From positions 1,860,001 through 1,924,000 of the forward strand of contig NZ_QWDE01000001.1 of NCBI RefSeq assembly GCF_003432065.1: 64,000 nucleotides of DNA. Reading direction: 5' to 3'. Of the stretch, positions 16,267-25,119 are shown piece after piece. The notes under the pieces were generated by a model, which was not told where the DNA came from, did not search any database, and saw only the letters and a program-made list of their open reading frames with translations. The stretch comes from Mucilaginibacter terrenus (GTDB taxonomy: Bacteria; Bacteroidota; Bacteroidia; Sphingobacteriales; Sphingobacteriaceae). A program made the translations under genes and the position numbers. Each line of letters opens with the position of its first letter. The first letter of the stretch is position 1.

Positions 16267-16813
16267 GGCTGTGTGTCTCTGTTGTAATCAATTGCCTCAA
16301 CTTCTCTTTAGCACGGCTTAAATAAACCCGTGACGAGCTTGCAGGCAGATTTAGTATTTTGCTTATCTCATCATGGTTGTAGCCATCAATTTCGTACATG
16401 TTAAATATGGTTAGCTGTATCTGAGGCAATTGCTTCATCAGCTTTAAAATATCCTGCGCATTTAAGTTCTCAATAGCGTTTGCCGCATGCCCTACGCCTA
16501 TAGCGTCATCTATATCCGTATTTTGCTGGTGCTTCAATTCTTTACGCCTGCGGTCTATCGCGGTATTTACTACTATGGTACGCAACCAGGCCCTAAAGGG
16601 TTTATCAGAACTGTATGTATTTATATTATTGAACACCTTTATAAATGCATCATTAACAACTTCAAGCGCATCATCCTGGTTAAGGCTGTAACGTGCACTT
16701 ATACCCATGGCATAACCATAGAATTGCTTATAAAGCAATTCCTGATACTTAAGGCTGCCGGTTTTGCATTTACTGACAATCTCTTCCTCAGTAAAGCGGT
16801 GGAGTAAGTGCAT
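16259..16813 (-). CDS. ECF-type RNA polymerase sigma factor
   Basis: A 184-residue sigma-70 family protein of the extracytoplasmic function group. Region 2 spans about 22-90 (YKQFYGYAMGISARYSLNQD, DALEVVNDAFIKVFNNI, PFRAWLRTIVVNTAIDRRRK). Region 4 spans about 120-178 (LMKQLPQIQLTIFNMYEIDG, HDEISKILNLPASSSRVYLS). Region 3 is missing, as expected. It should direct RNA polymerase to a small regulon in response to an envelope signal relayed by the overlapping membrane protein. Start ATG 16813. No own-type promoter was recognised upstream. Confidence 0.95.
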   Translation of the reverse strand: MHLLHRFTEEEIVSKCKTGSLKYQELLYKQFYGYAMGISARYSLNQDDALEVVNDAFIKVFNNINTYSSDKPFRAWLRTIVVNTAIDRRRKELKHQQNTDIDDAIGVGHAANAIENLNAQDILKLMKQLPQIQLTIFNMYEIDGYNHDEISKILNLPASSSRVYLSRAKEKLRQLITTETHSHG

Positions 16814-16883
16814 TAAGTGTTAAGTGCGCTAAGTTGTTGTATACATTACGTATGACGGAAGGCAAACGCTACAGTGAAGTAAA

Positions 16884-16919
16884 ATTAGGAGCAAGCTATA
16901 GTACTAGCTTACTCCTAAT
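16884..16919 (-). terminator. Hairpin downstream of the lipoprotein gene
   Basis: ATTAGGAG...AAGCTA pairs with TAGCTT...CTCCTAAT around TAGTAC. On the minus strand it is followed by TTTTACTTC, consistent with termination of the gene ending at 16923. Confidence 0.65.
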
Positions 16920-16922
16920 CAA

Positions 16923-17366
16923 TTATGGTGTCTTTTTAAGATCGTATTGCAAGCTAAGGGTATCAGCGCTGTTAGCTACCATCTGCAACACGCTTGTACC
17001 GTCATAATAATATTGATAGTATCCGCTTAAATGTGTTTTGGTCGGTTTACCTGTAGTAGGAAAGGTATCATCCTGAAAGCCAATAGTGTTTGAATTTATA
17101 GCATAGTGGCCTTTGCTGCCTGCGTGAATAGTAAGTGTATCACCAAGAACTTTATAACCAACTCCGGTTTCAAGTACCAACTGAATATTAGCTTTAACAG
17201 TATCTATAACGGTTGTACCCGGCTTACGGTGCAATAAGCGGAACTGACCCGTAAACGTACCTGAGGGTGCAGGGGTTGGATTAGATTCGGCGTTTTTAAA
17301 ACACCCTGAACTAAATACAACAGCCAGTATTAGAACCGGCAACAAGTAGGTAAAATTTTTTTTCAT
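16923..17366 (-). CDS. Hypothetical lipoprotein
   Basis: A 147-residue predicted lipoprotein with signal peptide MKKNFTYLLPVLILAVVFSS and lipobox SSGC (Cys about 22), followed by a Pro-rich spacer. The mature part has repeated beta-strand-like segments (GTFTGQFRLLHRK, GYYQYYYDGTSVLQMVANS), suggesting a small lipocalin-like or beta-sandwich domain. I recognise no named family. It sits between mazG and the sigma factor gene on the same strand, closed by a hairpin on its 3' side. Confidence 0.75.
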   Translation of the reverse strand: MKKNFTYLLPVLILAVVFSSGCFKNAESNPTPAPSGTFTGQFRLLHRKPGTTVIDTVKANIQLVLETGVGYKVLGDTLTIHAGSKGHYAINSNTIGFQDDTFPTTGKPTKTHLSGYYQYYYDGTSVLQMVANSADTLSLQYDLKKTP

Positions 17367-17427
17367 GCGCTATGGTTATAGTTATTACGTGTGCAATTTT
17401 GTAAACGCTACAACCGAAAATATATTT

Positions 17428-18231
17428 TTACACTTTTTTAGCCTCGTTCCAGAATACATCCATTTCCGTCAGGCTCATTTCATGAAGGTCTTTGCCATGC
17501 TCTTTGGCTTTCGCTTCCAGGTACTGGAAACGCTTGATAAATTTTCTATTGGTTTTCTCCAAAGCGTCTTCCGGATTTATGTTGATGAAACGTGCGTAGT
17601 TGATCAACGAGAACATCAGGTCACCAAATTCACTTTCGGCTTTTTCCCGGTCAATCTGCGTCTCATCCGCTTTATCAAACTCATCTTTAAACTCCTGTAA
17701 TTCCTCTTCTACCTTATCCCAAACCTGTTGCTTGTTGTCCCAGTCGAAACCTACCCCACGGGCTTTTTCCTGTATACGGGATGCTTTTACCAGCGCCGGC
17801 AACGATGCCGGCACGCCACCCAGTACAGATTTATTTCCTTCTTTAAGCTTTATCTGCTCCCAGTTGCGTTTTACATCCTGTTCATCGTTCACCTCCGTAT
17901 CGCTGTAGATATGAGGGTGACGGTTTATCAGCTTGTCGCAAATACTGTTCAGCACATCAGCTACGTCAAAATCCTTAGTTTCAGAAGCTATGCGCGAGTA
18001 GAATACCAGATGCAGCATAACATCACCCAGTTCCTTTTTTATCTCCTGCATATCGCCACCTAATATCGCGTCAGAAAGTTCATACGTTTCTTCGATGGTA
18101 AGGTGTCGCAGGCTTTCCATCGTTTGCTTTTTATCCCACGGGCAATTCTCCCGCAGGTCGTTCATGATGGTAAGCAGTCGCTCAAAAGCTGCTGAAGGTG
18201 TTAAAGCGGTTACCGGTGGTGTTATAGCCAT
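17428..18231 (-). CDS. mazG: Nucleoside triphosphate pyrophosphohydrolase MazG
   Basis: MazG hydrolyses (d)NTPs to NMP and pyrophosphate, cleaning the nucleotide pool. At 267 residues it has the usual two MazG domains. The N-terminal one carries NCPWDKKQTMESLRHLTIEE with the metal motif EExxE followed by KKELGDVMLHLVFYS (ExxD, about 75-90). The C-terminal one carries EEELQEFKDEF and KAESEFGDLMFSLINYARF. It lies 51 bp after mnmD on the same strand and probably shares a transcript with it. ATG 18231 is the start. Confidence 0.95.
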   Translation of the reverse strand: MAITPPVTALTPSAAFERLLTIMNDLRENCPWDKKQTMESLRHLTIEETYELSDAILGGDMQEIKKELGDVMLHLVFYSRIASETKDFDVADVLNSICDKLINRHPHIYSDTEVNDEQDVKRNWEQIKLKEGNKSVLGGVPASLPALVKASRIQEKARGVGFDWDNKQQVWDKVEEELQEFKDEFDKADETQIDREKAESEFGDLMFSLINYARFININPEDALEKTNRKFIKRFQYLEAKAKEHGKDLHEMSLTEMDVFWNEAKKV

Positions 18232-18282
18232 AATACAAAGGTATCAAACTACCAGTAGTTTGCGTAGTAAAGCTTTATACTG

Positions 18283-18981
18283 CTAAAGGTATGTTGCCCT
18301 AAGCATCTCACGTTTACCTGGAGCGCCGGGTGCCTTTTCCACCTTGAGCCCAAGCGCTTTGATACAGCGCTTAAGGTTGCCTGTTATAGCGTACGTTACA
18401 AATACGCCGCCAGGCTTAAGAAATTTTAACGTGTGGGTAATGGCCTCATCAGTCCACATCTCGGGTTGGTTAGCTGCTGCAAATGCGTCAAAGTATATGA
18501 CATCGTAGGTGTTTGCCGAATTAAAGGCATTAAGTTCTGTGCAAACCACCTCCAGGTTACATGTATCGCTTATGGGTGTTTTCCCGACAAGTGACTGTTG
18601 ATATTTATCTAAAAATTCATTCCACAACTGGGTGGAGACGTAGGCATTGTAACCTGTATCGGCAATCATTTCCAAAGAAAGTGGGTAGGCTTCTATACCA
18701 GTATAGCTCAGCGCAATTGCTTCATTTGCGCAAAAGTCGGCACTAAGCAGAAAGTTGAGCCCTGTACCAAATCCTACTTCCAGTACACTTACTGCTGCGG
18801 GTACCTTTTCGCCCTTATTTAGAAAATACTCCAGACCCGATCTTAAGAAAACATGCTGACTTTCCTGAAAAGCACCGTGTCGCGAGTGGTAATTTTCGCC
18901 AACTAGGGAGTTAAAAATGGTTTTAGAGCCATCTTCAGTACTAACTATCTGTAAATGTTCCTGGTTTTGAGGAGTGATCAT
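18283..18981 (-). CDS. mnmD: tRNA mnm5s2U34 methyltransferase MnmD
   Basis: A 232-residue SAM-dependent methyltransferase equivalent to the methylating half of MnmC; it completes mnm5s2U at wobble position 34 of certain tRNAs. Motif I is LEVGFGTGLNFL (about 67-78), the acidic motif IV is YFDAFAAANQPEMWTDEA (about 157-174), and LKPGGVFVTYAITG and APGKREMLRA complete the domain. The FAD-dependent oxidase half of MnmC is absent, as is usual for free-standing MnmD. It is upstream of mazG in the same direction. Confidence 0.92.
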   Translation of the reverse strand: MITPQNQEHLQIVSTEDGSKTIFNSLVGENYHSRHGAFQESQHVFLRSGLEYFLNKGEKVPAAVSVLEVGFGTGLNFLLSADFCANEAIALSYTGIEAYPLSLEMIADTGYNAYVSTQLWNEFLDKYQQSLVGKTPISDTCNLEVVCTELNAFNSANTYDVIYFDAFAAANQPEMWTDEAITHTLKFLKPGGVFVTYAITGNLKRCIKALGLKVEKAPGAPGKREMLRATYL

Positions 18982-19051
18982 AAGTGAATACCGGGTGTAA
19001 AAGCACCGAATTTACACTTATAATCCAGAAGAAAATAGACTTAAGCGGCAA

Positions 19052-19378
19052 TTAGGCTACCATCGAAAGCAGGTCGTTTAGTTTATGGCAGTAGTCGGGA
19101 AGTGAAATACGGCCACGGTCATAGTTTTCTACCAGTTCATCCAGTTGTTTCGCAATGTCGGTGCGATCTGCAGCATTAAGTTCCGGCTTAATCTTTTTGA
19201 TTTTATTGTTAATGGCTTTAGCCATAAACAGCGGCTGTACATCCTGCGTTTGCGTAAGGATCTTCTTCATTTTGTTACGCTGCTGTTTGTCATACTGTAA
19301 TATAAAGTACATGATAACAGAACCAACTACCAGGAAAAGTAATGGAGTTACTATAGATGAAGAAAACATTGCTTCCAT
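19052..19378 (-). CDS. Small membrane-anchored hypothetical protein
   Basis: A 108-residue protein with one N-terminal membrane helix (about 10-27, TPLLFLVVGSVIMYFILQY) and a basic, helical cytoplasmic tail (DKQQRNKMKKILTQTQDVQ, then two amphipathic helices ending LNDLLSMVA). ATG at 19369 (MFSSS) is an alternative start. No family recognised. It is monocistronic as far as can be seen. Confidence 0.65.
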   Translation of the reverse strand: MEAMFSSSIVTPLLFLVVGSVIMYFILQYDKQQRNKMKKILTQTQDVQPLFMAKAINNKIKKIKPELNAADRTDIAKQLDELVENYDRGRISLPDYCHKLNDLLSMVA

Positions 19379-19467
19379 GTCGAGTATACGTAATATGTAC
19401 GTTTATTACGATACCGGTAAACAATAGGTTGCAAAAAATTTTATTTTTTAAATATTACTTAAAGGCG

Positions 19468-19500
19468 GCTTATCACCTTGCAATTGCAGAGGTGATAAGC
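19468..19500. terminator. Hairpin between the histidine kinase and small membrane protein genes
   Basis: GCTTATCACCT pairs with AGGTGATAAGC across an 11-nt loop. The T-rich tract on the minus-strand side starts about ten bases away, so terminator function is only likely. Confidence 0.45.
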
Positions 19501-19529
19501 AGTAACGAACAATAAATTTGCTGAATAAA

Positions 19530-20630
19530 CTAAGCCGCTGGTGATGCAATGGGCAATTCCACCCAAAACTCTGAACCCTTACCAGGCTCGCTTTCCAAGC
19601 CTATTTTGCCATTGTGCCTGCTAACTATACCTGCTGTAATGTATAAGCCTATACCAAGCCCAGAGAACCCCGGACCTGTATCCTGAACACGATAATACCG
19701 CGAAAAAATACGGTCGTGCTGATCCTTTGATATTCCGATGCCAAAATCTTTCACCGAAAATCTGATAACATCGCCCTGAGTACTGCTGGTAACTATAGCC
19801 TTTTTAGCTTCGGGAGAGTACTTTATAGCATTGGTTAGAAAGTTGATCAACACTTGTTCGAGCCGTTGGCGGTCGCCATTTAGCAATTTAGGTGTACCGC
19901 TCCTCTCAAAAAAAATCTCGTGTGATGTAGTTTGCTGTACATCGCCAATAGTTTCGGCAATCATATCGTCGAGGTCAAACAGCTCATAATTGAGTGGTAG
20001 TTGCCCGGATTGGATTTTTGATATATCCAGCAGATCTGAGACGAGTGTAGTGAGCCTGCTTATCTGCGCAACTGCTTTACTGGCAAATACCTTGTCTTTA
20101 TCATTCTGAACATTACGCAGCAGCAACTGCAGGTACCCTGTAAGGCTGGTAAGCGGCGTTTTAAGCTCGTGGCTTGCCATACCAATAAATTCATCCTTAT
20201 AGGAGTTTATTTTCTCCAGCTCCTCATTATACTGCCTTAGCTTCTCTCGAATTTCCAGCTGTTCTGTAATATCACGCGCGATTTTGGATGCACCAATGAT
20301 TTTCCCTGTAGCATCTCTGATGGGTGATATTGTTAAGGAGATGTTGATCTCAGACCCGTCCTTTCTCAGGCGAATGGTTTCAAAGTGATCTACCTTTTTT
20401 CCTGAAGCGATATTAGAAATAATAATATTTTCTTCGTTCAGCCTGTCTGTAGGGATAAGAATAGAAATATGCTTACCGATAACCTCCGACTCATCATAGC
20501 CGAACATCCTTTTGGCTGATCCATTCCAACTGGTGATAATACCCGCAAGCGTTTTGCTGATGATCGCGTCGTGTGAAGAGTCGATAATTGCGGCAAGCAT
20601 TGCCTGCCTGTCTTCTAACTCAATTCTCAT
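19530..20630 (-). CDS. PAS-domain sensor histidine kinase
   Basis: A 366-residue kinase with no membrane helix, hence probably cytoplasmic. It has a PAS domain (about 8-125; IIDSSHDAIISKTLAGIITS, WNGSAKRMFGY) and a short coiled linker. HisKA follows with the phospho-accepting His in MASHELKTPLTSLTGYLQLL (about 150-170), then HATPase_c with N box NFLTNAIKYS, G1 DFGIGI and G2 GLGIGLYI. No response regulator adjoins it, so it is an orphan kinase. The lone receiver at 4766-5137 is one possible partner. The PAS ligand is unknown. Confidence 0.95.
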   Translation of the reverse strand: MRIELEDRQAMLAAIIDSSHDAIISKTLAGIITSWNGSAKRMFGYDESEVIGKHISILIPTDRLNEENIIISNIASGKKVDHFETIRLRKDGSEINISLTISPIRDATGKIIGASKIARDITEQLEIREKLRQYNEELEKINSYKDEFIGMASHELKTPLTSLTGYLQLLLRNVQNDKDKVFASKAVAQISRLTTLVSDLLDISKIQSGQLPLNYELFDLDDMIAETIGDVQQTTSHEIFFERSGTPKLLNGDRQRLEQVLINFLTNAIKYSPEAKKAIVTSSTQGDVIRFSVKDFGIGISKDQHDRIFSRYYRVQDTGPGFSGLGIGLYITAGIVSRHNGKIGLESEPGKGSEFWVELPIASPAA

Positions 20631-20757
20631 AAGACTGATGGTCGTTTATGGCTACGATGTACGTTGTTTTTGATGAATAAACCAATTGTTCTGATTAAAC
20701 AAAAGAAGAATATTTTTTCGAATTACGCTGATTTAATTAACAAATATTTAATATTGA

Positions 20758-21210
20758 TTAATCTTCTGCATCTTCAAATTCCTCAACAAAAGAAAAGTAT
20801 TCGTCCCACTCCGGGTCCTCCGTTTGTGTAATTTGTAGTGGTAGTACTTCAAAGTTTGCAAGTGCCAGGTTAAGCCTTTCCCCCGTTTCTTTTATACCTG
20901 TACTATACCATGACCACACCCTTTCTCCGGCACCGGTAAAGATGAAAGCAAGGACGGCTTGCCTGTCCGTCTCCAATGCATCGATCAACGCGTTCTCTAC
21001 ATCTTCCATCACCTGCATTTCGCCTGGAGAGGGCAGATAAGCGCTCTCTTCCTCGTCATAGGTCCAAACCATATCCATGCGGATGTTGTAGCGGCCGGTG
21101 TCAACAAAGTTTCGCAGGGACGGGCGATAGCGGATGATAACAGCTACACCTTCGTCGTTCGTTCCGGATGCGCCTGCCCAAGTATCATCCAGTGTAAGTT
21201 GCTCTGCCAT
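20758..21210 (-). CDS. DUF695 family protein
   Basis: A 150-residue acidic protein with the DUF695 pattern: NIRMDMVWTYDEEESAYLPS, MQVMEDVENALIDALETDRQ, LAFIFTGAGERVWSWYSTGI and the terminal EDPEWDEYFSF. The family has no established function and is often found as a small stand-alone cytoplasmic protein. It lies between the kinase and GH3 genes, all on the minus strand, with moderate gaps. Confidence 0.78.
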   Translation of the reverse strand: MAEQLTLDDTWAGASGTNDEGVAVIIRYRPSLRNFVDTGRYNIRMDMVWTYDEEESAYLPSPGEMQVMEDVENALIDALETDRQAVLAFIFTGAGERVWSWYSTGIKETGERLNLALANFEVLPLQITQTEDPEWDEYFSFVEEFEDAED

Positions 21211-21294
21211 ATTTCTTCGGGGTTAAAGAAATACAAGCTTTAAGACTTAAAATTGTTTTAATTGTTAACTTAGTTAAGCTACACCTCTAAGTTG

Positions 21295-23697
21295 TTACTC
21301 TACTATAAATTCTTTTTTCAGCTTTATATCCGCAGATGAAGCACCAATCATCGCTGTAAAAGTTCCGGGTTCAACCGTCCAGTTCATGTTCTTATCCAGC
21401 AAAGCGAGATCGTCCGGGTGCAGAGTAAACGTAACGGTTCTTTTTTCACCCGGGTTTAGCGTAACGCGTTCAAAGCCACGCAAGTCGTACTCGTAAGTGG
21501 TAACGCTGCTAATGTTATCTTTAAGGTAAAGCTGCACCACATCATCGCCTTTGCGCTGCCCGGTATTGGTTACATCTACCGTTACCGTAACATCGCCTTG
21601 TGTAGCACCTTTTTCCGGCGATACCGTCAGGTTGCTGTATTCGAACTTTGTGTAACTTAAACCATAGCCAAAAGGATATAACGCACCATTTACACTTGTT
21701 TTACCCCACGCGTTAGCGCCACCCTGCCCAGCTTGGGCATTGGGTTTTGTTGGAAAGTTAAACTCAATCTGCCCGGTGCTTTTTGGGAATGTTATGCTGA
21801 GTTTACCGCCGGGGTTGTTATCACCAAACAGGGTTTCTGCTACTACACGCCCGCTCTGTACGCTTGGGAACCATGCCTCCAATATGGCCGGCACATACTT
21901 GTTTTCCCAGTTTACGGTCAACGGCTGCCCATTTATCATCACCATTACCACAGGTTTACCTGTAGCCTGCAATGCCTGGATCAATTTAAGCTGGCGGCCC
22001 GGTAAGTTAAGGCTCGTGCGGGAAAGGCTCTCGCCTACCCTGTCTACATCTTCACCCACAACGGCTATAACCACATCTGATTGCTTTGCTTGTGCCACGG
22101 CAGAATCGATCCCCGCCTGTTCAGCGGCGGTAAGTGGCGTTTCTATTATCTCGCTTTCAGGCCAGGTAGCGTCAACTATATTGCAGCCTTTAACGTAGTT
22201 CACCTTCGTGTCCTTACCAACATAGTTGCGGATGCCATCTAAAACTGAAACTATTGGATTGTGTGATGGACCGTAACGGCTTATGGTATAGTTACTTTCC
22301 GCAGCGAGCGGGCCTGTAACCAGTATATTCTTCAGCTTGCTTTTGTCAAGTGGTAAAAGGTTACCTTCATTTTTCAGCAATACCATGCTTTCGCGATTCA
22401 TCTTTAGGCTCATCTCCGCGTCCGCGGCAGTGTGCACCAGCTTGTCTGCCGCTTTAGGATCCTTTACGTAGGGATTGTCGAATAAGCCAAGCCTGAACTT
22501 CACCCTAAGTACATCCGCAACGCGGCTGTCTATAACCTTCATGGACATTTTATTCTCTTTTATCAGCTCCCGCAAGGGCAGTATAAAGGTTTGCGGCATT
22601 GTGAAGTTAGTGCGCACGTTTAGCCCTGCTTCTACAGCTTGCCTTACGGCTTCCTTGTAATCGCCTGCAACTTTATGTTTAGAGAACAGGTATTCAACAG
22701 CCTCACTGTCAGACACTACATAACCCTGAAAGCCGAACTGCTGCCTCAGCAACTCGGTAAGAAAGTAGTAGCTGCCGGTGATTGGAACACCATCCCAGTC
22801 GTTATAGCTGCTCATTACCCCCATTGGATGTGCCTCCTGTATTACCCTGCGGAAAGGATAAAGGTACAGCTGGTGCATTTCACGTGGTGCCACATGCGGA
22901 TCGGTACGTGCGGCGCCGTCCCTCCCACCTTTTGGTACGCTGTAAACCGCAAAGTGCTTTAAAGTTGATGCGGCGCCTTCCTCCTGTATGCCCAGCGTCA
23001 TCTGTTTACCCATTTCAGCAATCAGGAAAGGGTTTTCGCCGTAACATTCTACTACGCGCCCCCACCGCTGATCACGTGCAGGATCAAGTATTGGCGCATA
23101 AACGTTCGTATAACCCAGTGCCCTTGCCTCTCGCCCAACTGTTCTACCGGCCTGACGTACAAGCCGTTTATCCCATGTGGACCCTATACCAATGGGTGCA
23201 GGCAGCGGGGTTGCCCTATCGTGGTTAAGGCCATGTATCCCTTCATTGGTAAAGTCGACAGGAATGCCCATGCGCGTTTCCTCAACAAACCACTTTTGTA
23301 CGGTATTTATAGCAGAAGCATGTTTGCTGAACGGATAAGAATATTGCGTTGGTGCATCATCCGTATGCGACGTTAAATTATTAAGCTCCTCATCAATGTT
23401 AGCTATACCATCTTTCCAAATCTCTGTTTTCCAGCGATCTACTGGCATTTCATCTTTCAACACCCTTTTGTAACCATACAGGGTGGCCATTTGGCAAGTC
23501 TTTTCGTCAACTGTCATTTGGCTAAGCAGGTCAGTAACGCGCTTTTCTATATTCTGTGACGGGTCTTCAAAAATGTCCATGCGTCCATTTTTGTTAAAGT
23601 CTACCCAGCCTTTGTGGTATATGTTTGATTTTTGCTGTGCAGATGCGGAAAACGAAAGCGCAAGTAGCGGCAGGCCCAGCCAGGCAGATCTTTTCAT
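21295..23697 (-). CDS. Glycoside hydrolase family 3 beta-glycosidase, secreted
   Basis: An 800-residue secreted enzyme. The signal peptide MKRSAWLGLPLLALSFSASA precedes a GH3 N-terminal TIM barrel (about 60-400; TNEGIHGLNHDRATPLPAPI, GRVVECYGENPFLIAEMG, the nucleophile Asp in GYVVSDSEAVEYL). A GH3 C-terminal domain (about 440-660; SMVLLKNEGNLLPL, VVAVVGEDVDRVGE-like strand) and a fibronectin III-like domain (about 690-800; GDDVVQLYLKD) follow. It should release sugars from beta-glucosides or xylosides in the periplasm or outside. ATG 23697 places the signal peptide at the N-terminus; the frame extends 33 codons upstream to 23796, which is unlikely to be translated. It is divergent from the DUF2147 genes. 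Confidence 0.93.
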   Translation of the reverse strand: MKRSAWLGLPLLALSFSASAQQKSNIYHKGWVDFNKNGRMDIFEDPSQNIEKRVTDLLSQMTVDEKTCQMATLYGYKRVLKDEMPVDRWKTEIWKDGIANIDEELNNLTSHTDDAPTQYSYPFSKHASAINTVQKWFVEETRMGIPVDFTNEGIHGLNHDRATPLPAPIGIGSTWDKRLVRQAGRTVGREARALGYTNVYAPILDPARDQRWGRVVECYGENPFLIAEMGKQMTLGIQEEGAASTLKHFAVYSVPKGGRDGAARTDPHVAPREMHQLYLYPFRRVIQEAHPMGVMSSYNDWDGVPITGSYYFLTELLRQQFGFQGYVVSDSEAVEYLFSKHKVAGDYKEAVRQAVEAGLNVRTNFTMPQTFILPLRELIKENKMSMKVIDSRVADVLRVKFRLGLFDNPYVKDPKAADKLVHTAADAEMSLKMNRESMVLLKNEGNLLPLDKSKLKNILVTGPLAAESNYTISRYGPSHNPIVSVLDGIRNYVGKDTKVNYVKGCNIVDATWPESEIIETPLTAAEQAGIDSAVAQAKQSDVVIAVVGEDVDRVGESLSRTSLNLPGRQLKLIQALQATGKPVVMVMINGQPLTVNWENKYVPAILEAWFPSVQSGRVVAETLFGDNNPGGKLSITFPKSTGQIEFNFPTKPNAQAGQGGANAWGKTSVNGALYPFGYGLSYTKFEYSNLTVSPEKGATQGDVTVTVDVTNTGQRKGDDVVQLYLKDNISSVTTYEYDLRGFERVTLNPGEKRTVTFTLHPDDLALLDKNMNWTVEPGTFTAMIGASSADIKLKKEFIVE

Positions 23698-23805
23698 AAA
23701 GGATAATGTATTGGTTACGTTTTTCAAATATATGATAAACCAAAAGCTGCCATACAATTCCAGGGCAGAGAAATCACTATAACGTTTTCGCTCCATTGCT
23801 TTAAA

Positions 23806-23838
23806 TTGACAAGCTTAGCAAACAATCACTCATATTTG
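23806..23838 (+). promoter_or_regulatory. Promoter candidate for the first DUF2147 gene
   Basis: TTG at 23806-23808 and CATATTTG at 23831-23838 are 22 nt apart, one mismatch from the Bacteroidota consensus, about 40 nt before the ATG. Confidence 0.45.
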
Positions 23839-23878
23839 CGTTATTGTGTAAGCTTAACAAAAGCTGAAAAACATCCAT

Positions 23879-24325
23879 ATGCGCCACCTCTCCATTCTTT
23901 TGCTCTTTGTATTTTGTTCGTTTAAATCTGATTGTCAATCAATTGACAAAGCTGATGCTATTTGCGGTAAATGGATGTCTGCAGAAAAGAACCTGGCAGT
24001 GGAAGTGTACCGCGTACAGGGCACTTACAAAGCCAAGATCATCTACTTCACGGGAGGCGTTACCAGGGACAAACCGATGGAAACCATCACCGATAAAAAA
24101 AATCCCAACCCTGCACTTCGTGAGCGCAAAGTATTAGGATTGAACGTGTTGGAAGGACTTACTTACAACGGTAATAACTCGTGGGAGAACGGCACCATCT
24201 ACGAGGTGCAAAGCGGTAAGTACTGGAACGCAGCAGCACATTTAGATACAAACGGCTTACTTAAGGTAAAGGGTTACTGGCATGTAAAGCTTATAGGTAA
24301 AACAATGGTATTTAGACGGATGTAA
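23879..24325 (+). CDS. DUF2147 protein, first tandem copy
   Basis: A 148-residue secreted protein: a signal peptide (about 1-20) followed by one DUF2147 domain. Conserved features are DAICGKWMSAEKNLAVEVYR, NPALRERKVLGLNVLEGL, SWENGTIYE and GYWHVKLIGKTMVFRRM. The family probably forms a small periplasmic beta-barrel; its function is not established. The next gene encodes a close paralogue in the same direction. Confidence 0.88.
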   Translation: MRHLSILLLFVFCSFKSDCQSIDKADAICGKWMSAEKNLAVEVYRVQGTYKAKIIYFTGGVTRDKPMETITDKKNPNPALRERKVLGLNVLEGLTYNGNNSWENGTIYEVQSGKYWNAAAHLDTNGLLKVKGYWHVKLIGKTMVFRRM

Positions 24326-24350
24326 ACGCATACTCACTGCTGCAGTTTAC

Positions 24351-24366
24351 TGGCACTGCTATTGCA
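24351..24366 (+). promoter_or_regulatory. Sigma-54-like promoter before the second DUF2147 gene
   Basis: TGGCACTGCTATTGCA matches the -24/-12 consensus TGGCAC-N5-TTGCA exactly, with GG and GC separated by ten bases. The predicted transcription start near 24376 would exclude ATG 24369 and favour ATG 24390 or 24393. Confidence 0.55.
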
Positions 24367-24392
24367 ACATGGTTGAAAAACATGACGTTATG

Positions 24393-24848
24393 ATGGCAAA
24401 TAAACTTTTATGCAGCTTTTTAGCATTTGTGTTTTACAGTGGTACTGTTTACCATACAAACAATGTAGCCGCCGCAGACCAAATATGCGGCAAGTGGCAA
24501 AGCCAGGACAAAAACCTTGTTGTACAGATATTTAAAGAAGACGAAGCCTTTAAGGCCAAGATAATATGGTTTGACAATGGTGAAGGCGAGCAAGCCATGC
24601 ATACCTTTACAGACAAATACAACCCAAACCCTGCCCTACGTACCCGTAAAGTATTGGGGATGAACGTACTGGAGAACCTGGAGTACAGCGCTGATACTGA
24701 CTCTTGGGAGAACGGAATTATTTATGATGCCTCCAGCGGGAAGCATTATAACTCTTGCGCAAAAATTAATAAGGACGGGTCACTTAACGTAAAAGGGTAC
24801 TGGCACTTTAAGTTTATTGGCAAAAGCATCCGGTTTAACAGGATGTAA
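24393..24848 (+). CDS. DUF2147 protein, second tandem copy
   Basis: A 151-residue paralogue of the preceding gene: signal-peptide-like N-terminus (MANKLLCSFLAFVFYSGTVY) and a DUF2147 domain (DQICGKWQSQDKNLVVQIFK, NPALRTRKVLGMNVLENLEY, SWENGIIYDA, GYWHFKFIGKSIRFNRM). The start at 24393 is chosen for the signal peptide and because of the sigma-54-like promoter; ATG 24369 and 24390 are in frame. It may be expressed separately from its neighbour. Function unknown. Confidence 0.86.
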   Translation: MANKLLCSFLAFVFYSGTVYHTNNVAAADQICGKWQSQDKNLVVQIFKEDEAFKAKIIWFDNGEGEQAMHTFTDKYNPNPALRTRKVLGMNVLENLEYSADTDSWENGIIYDASSGKHYNSCAKINKDGSLNVKGYWHFKFIGKSIRFNRM

Positions 24849-25084
24849 ACCGACCTGCTACTGGCAAAACAGTGTCAGCACTTTGCTCAATTTATTTTTG
24901 CATCTTGTACCCGCTTTTGCCTTAAGCACCCAAAATGAGGTGATTTTCATGAGCAAAAATCTGCAAAAACCACACTTTTTTAATAGCGTTAGTACGTCAT
25001 TTAAAAACATAAGACCGTCAGCTGCAAAATCAGCAGATTTTTGCAATCGACCGGAAATTTTGATGATCAAAAACGCTTCAACAA

Positions 25085-25119
25085 AAAAGGCTGCCGCCCG
25101 GATGGGACAACAGCCTTTT
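25085..25119 (-). terminator. Terminator of the yceI-like gene
   Basis: On the minus strand AAAAGGCTG pairs with CAGCCTTTT, followed by TTTGTTG. The remaining 24849-25084 shows no gene or clear signal. Confidence 0.75.
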
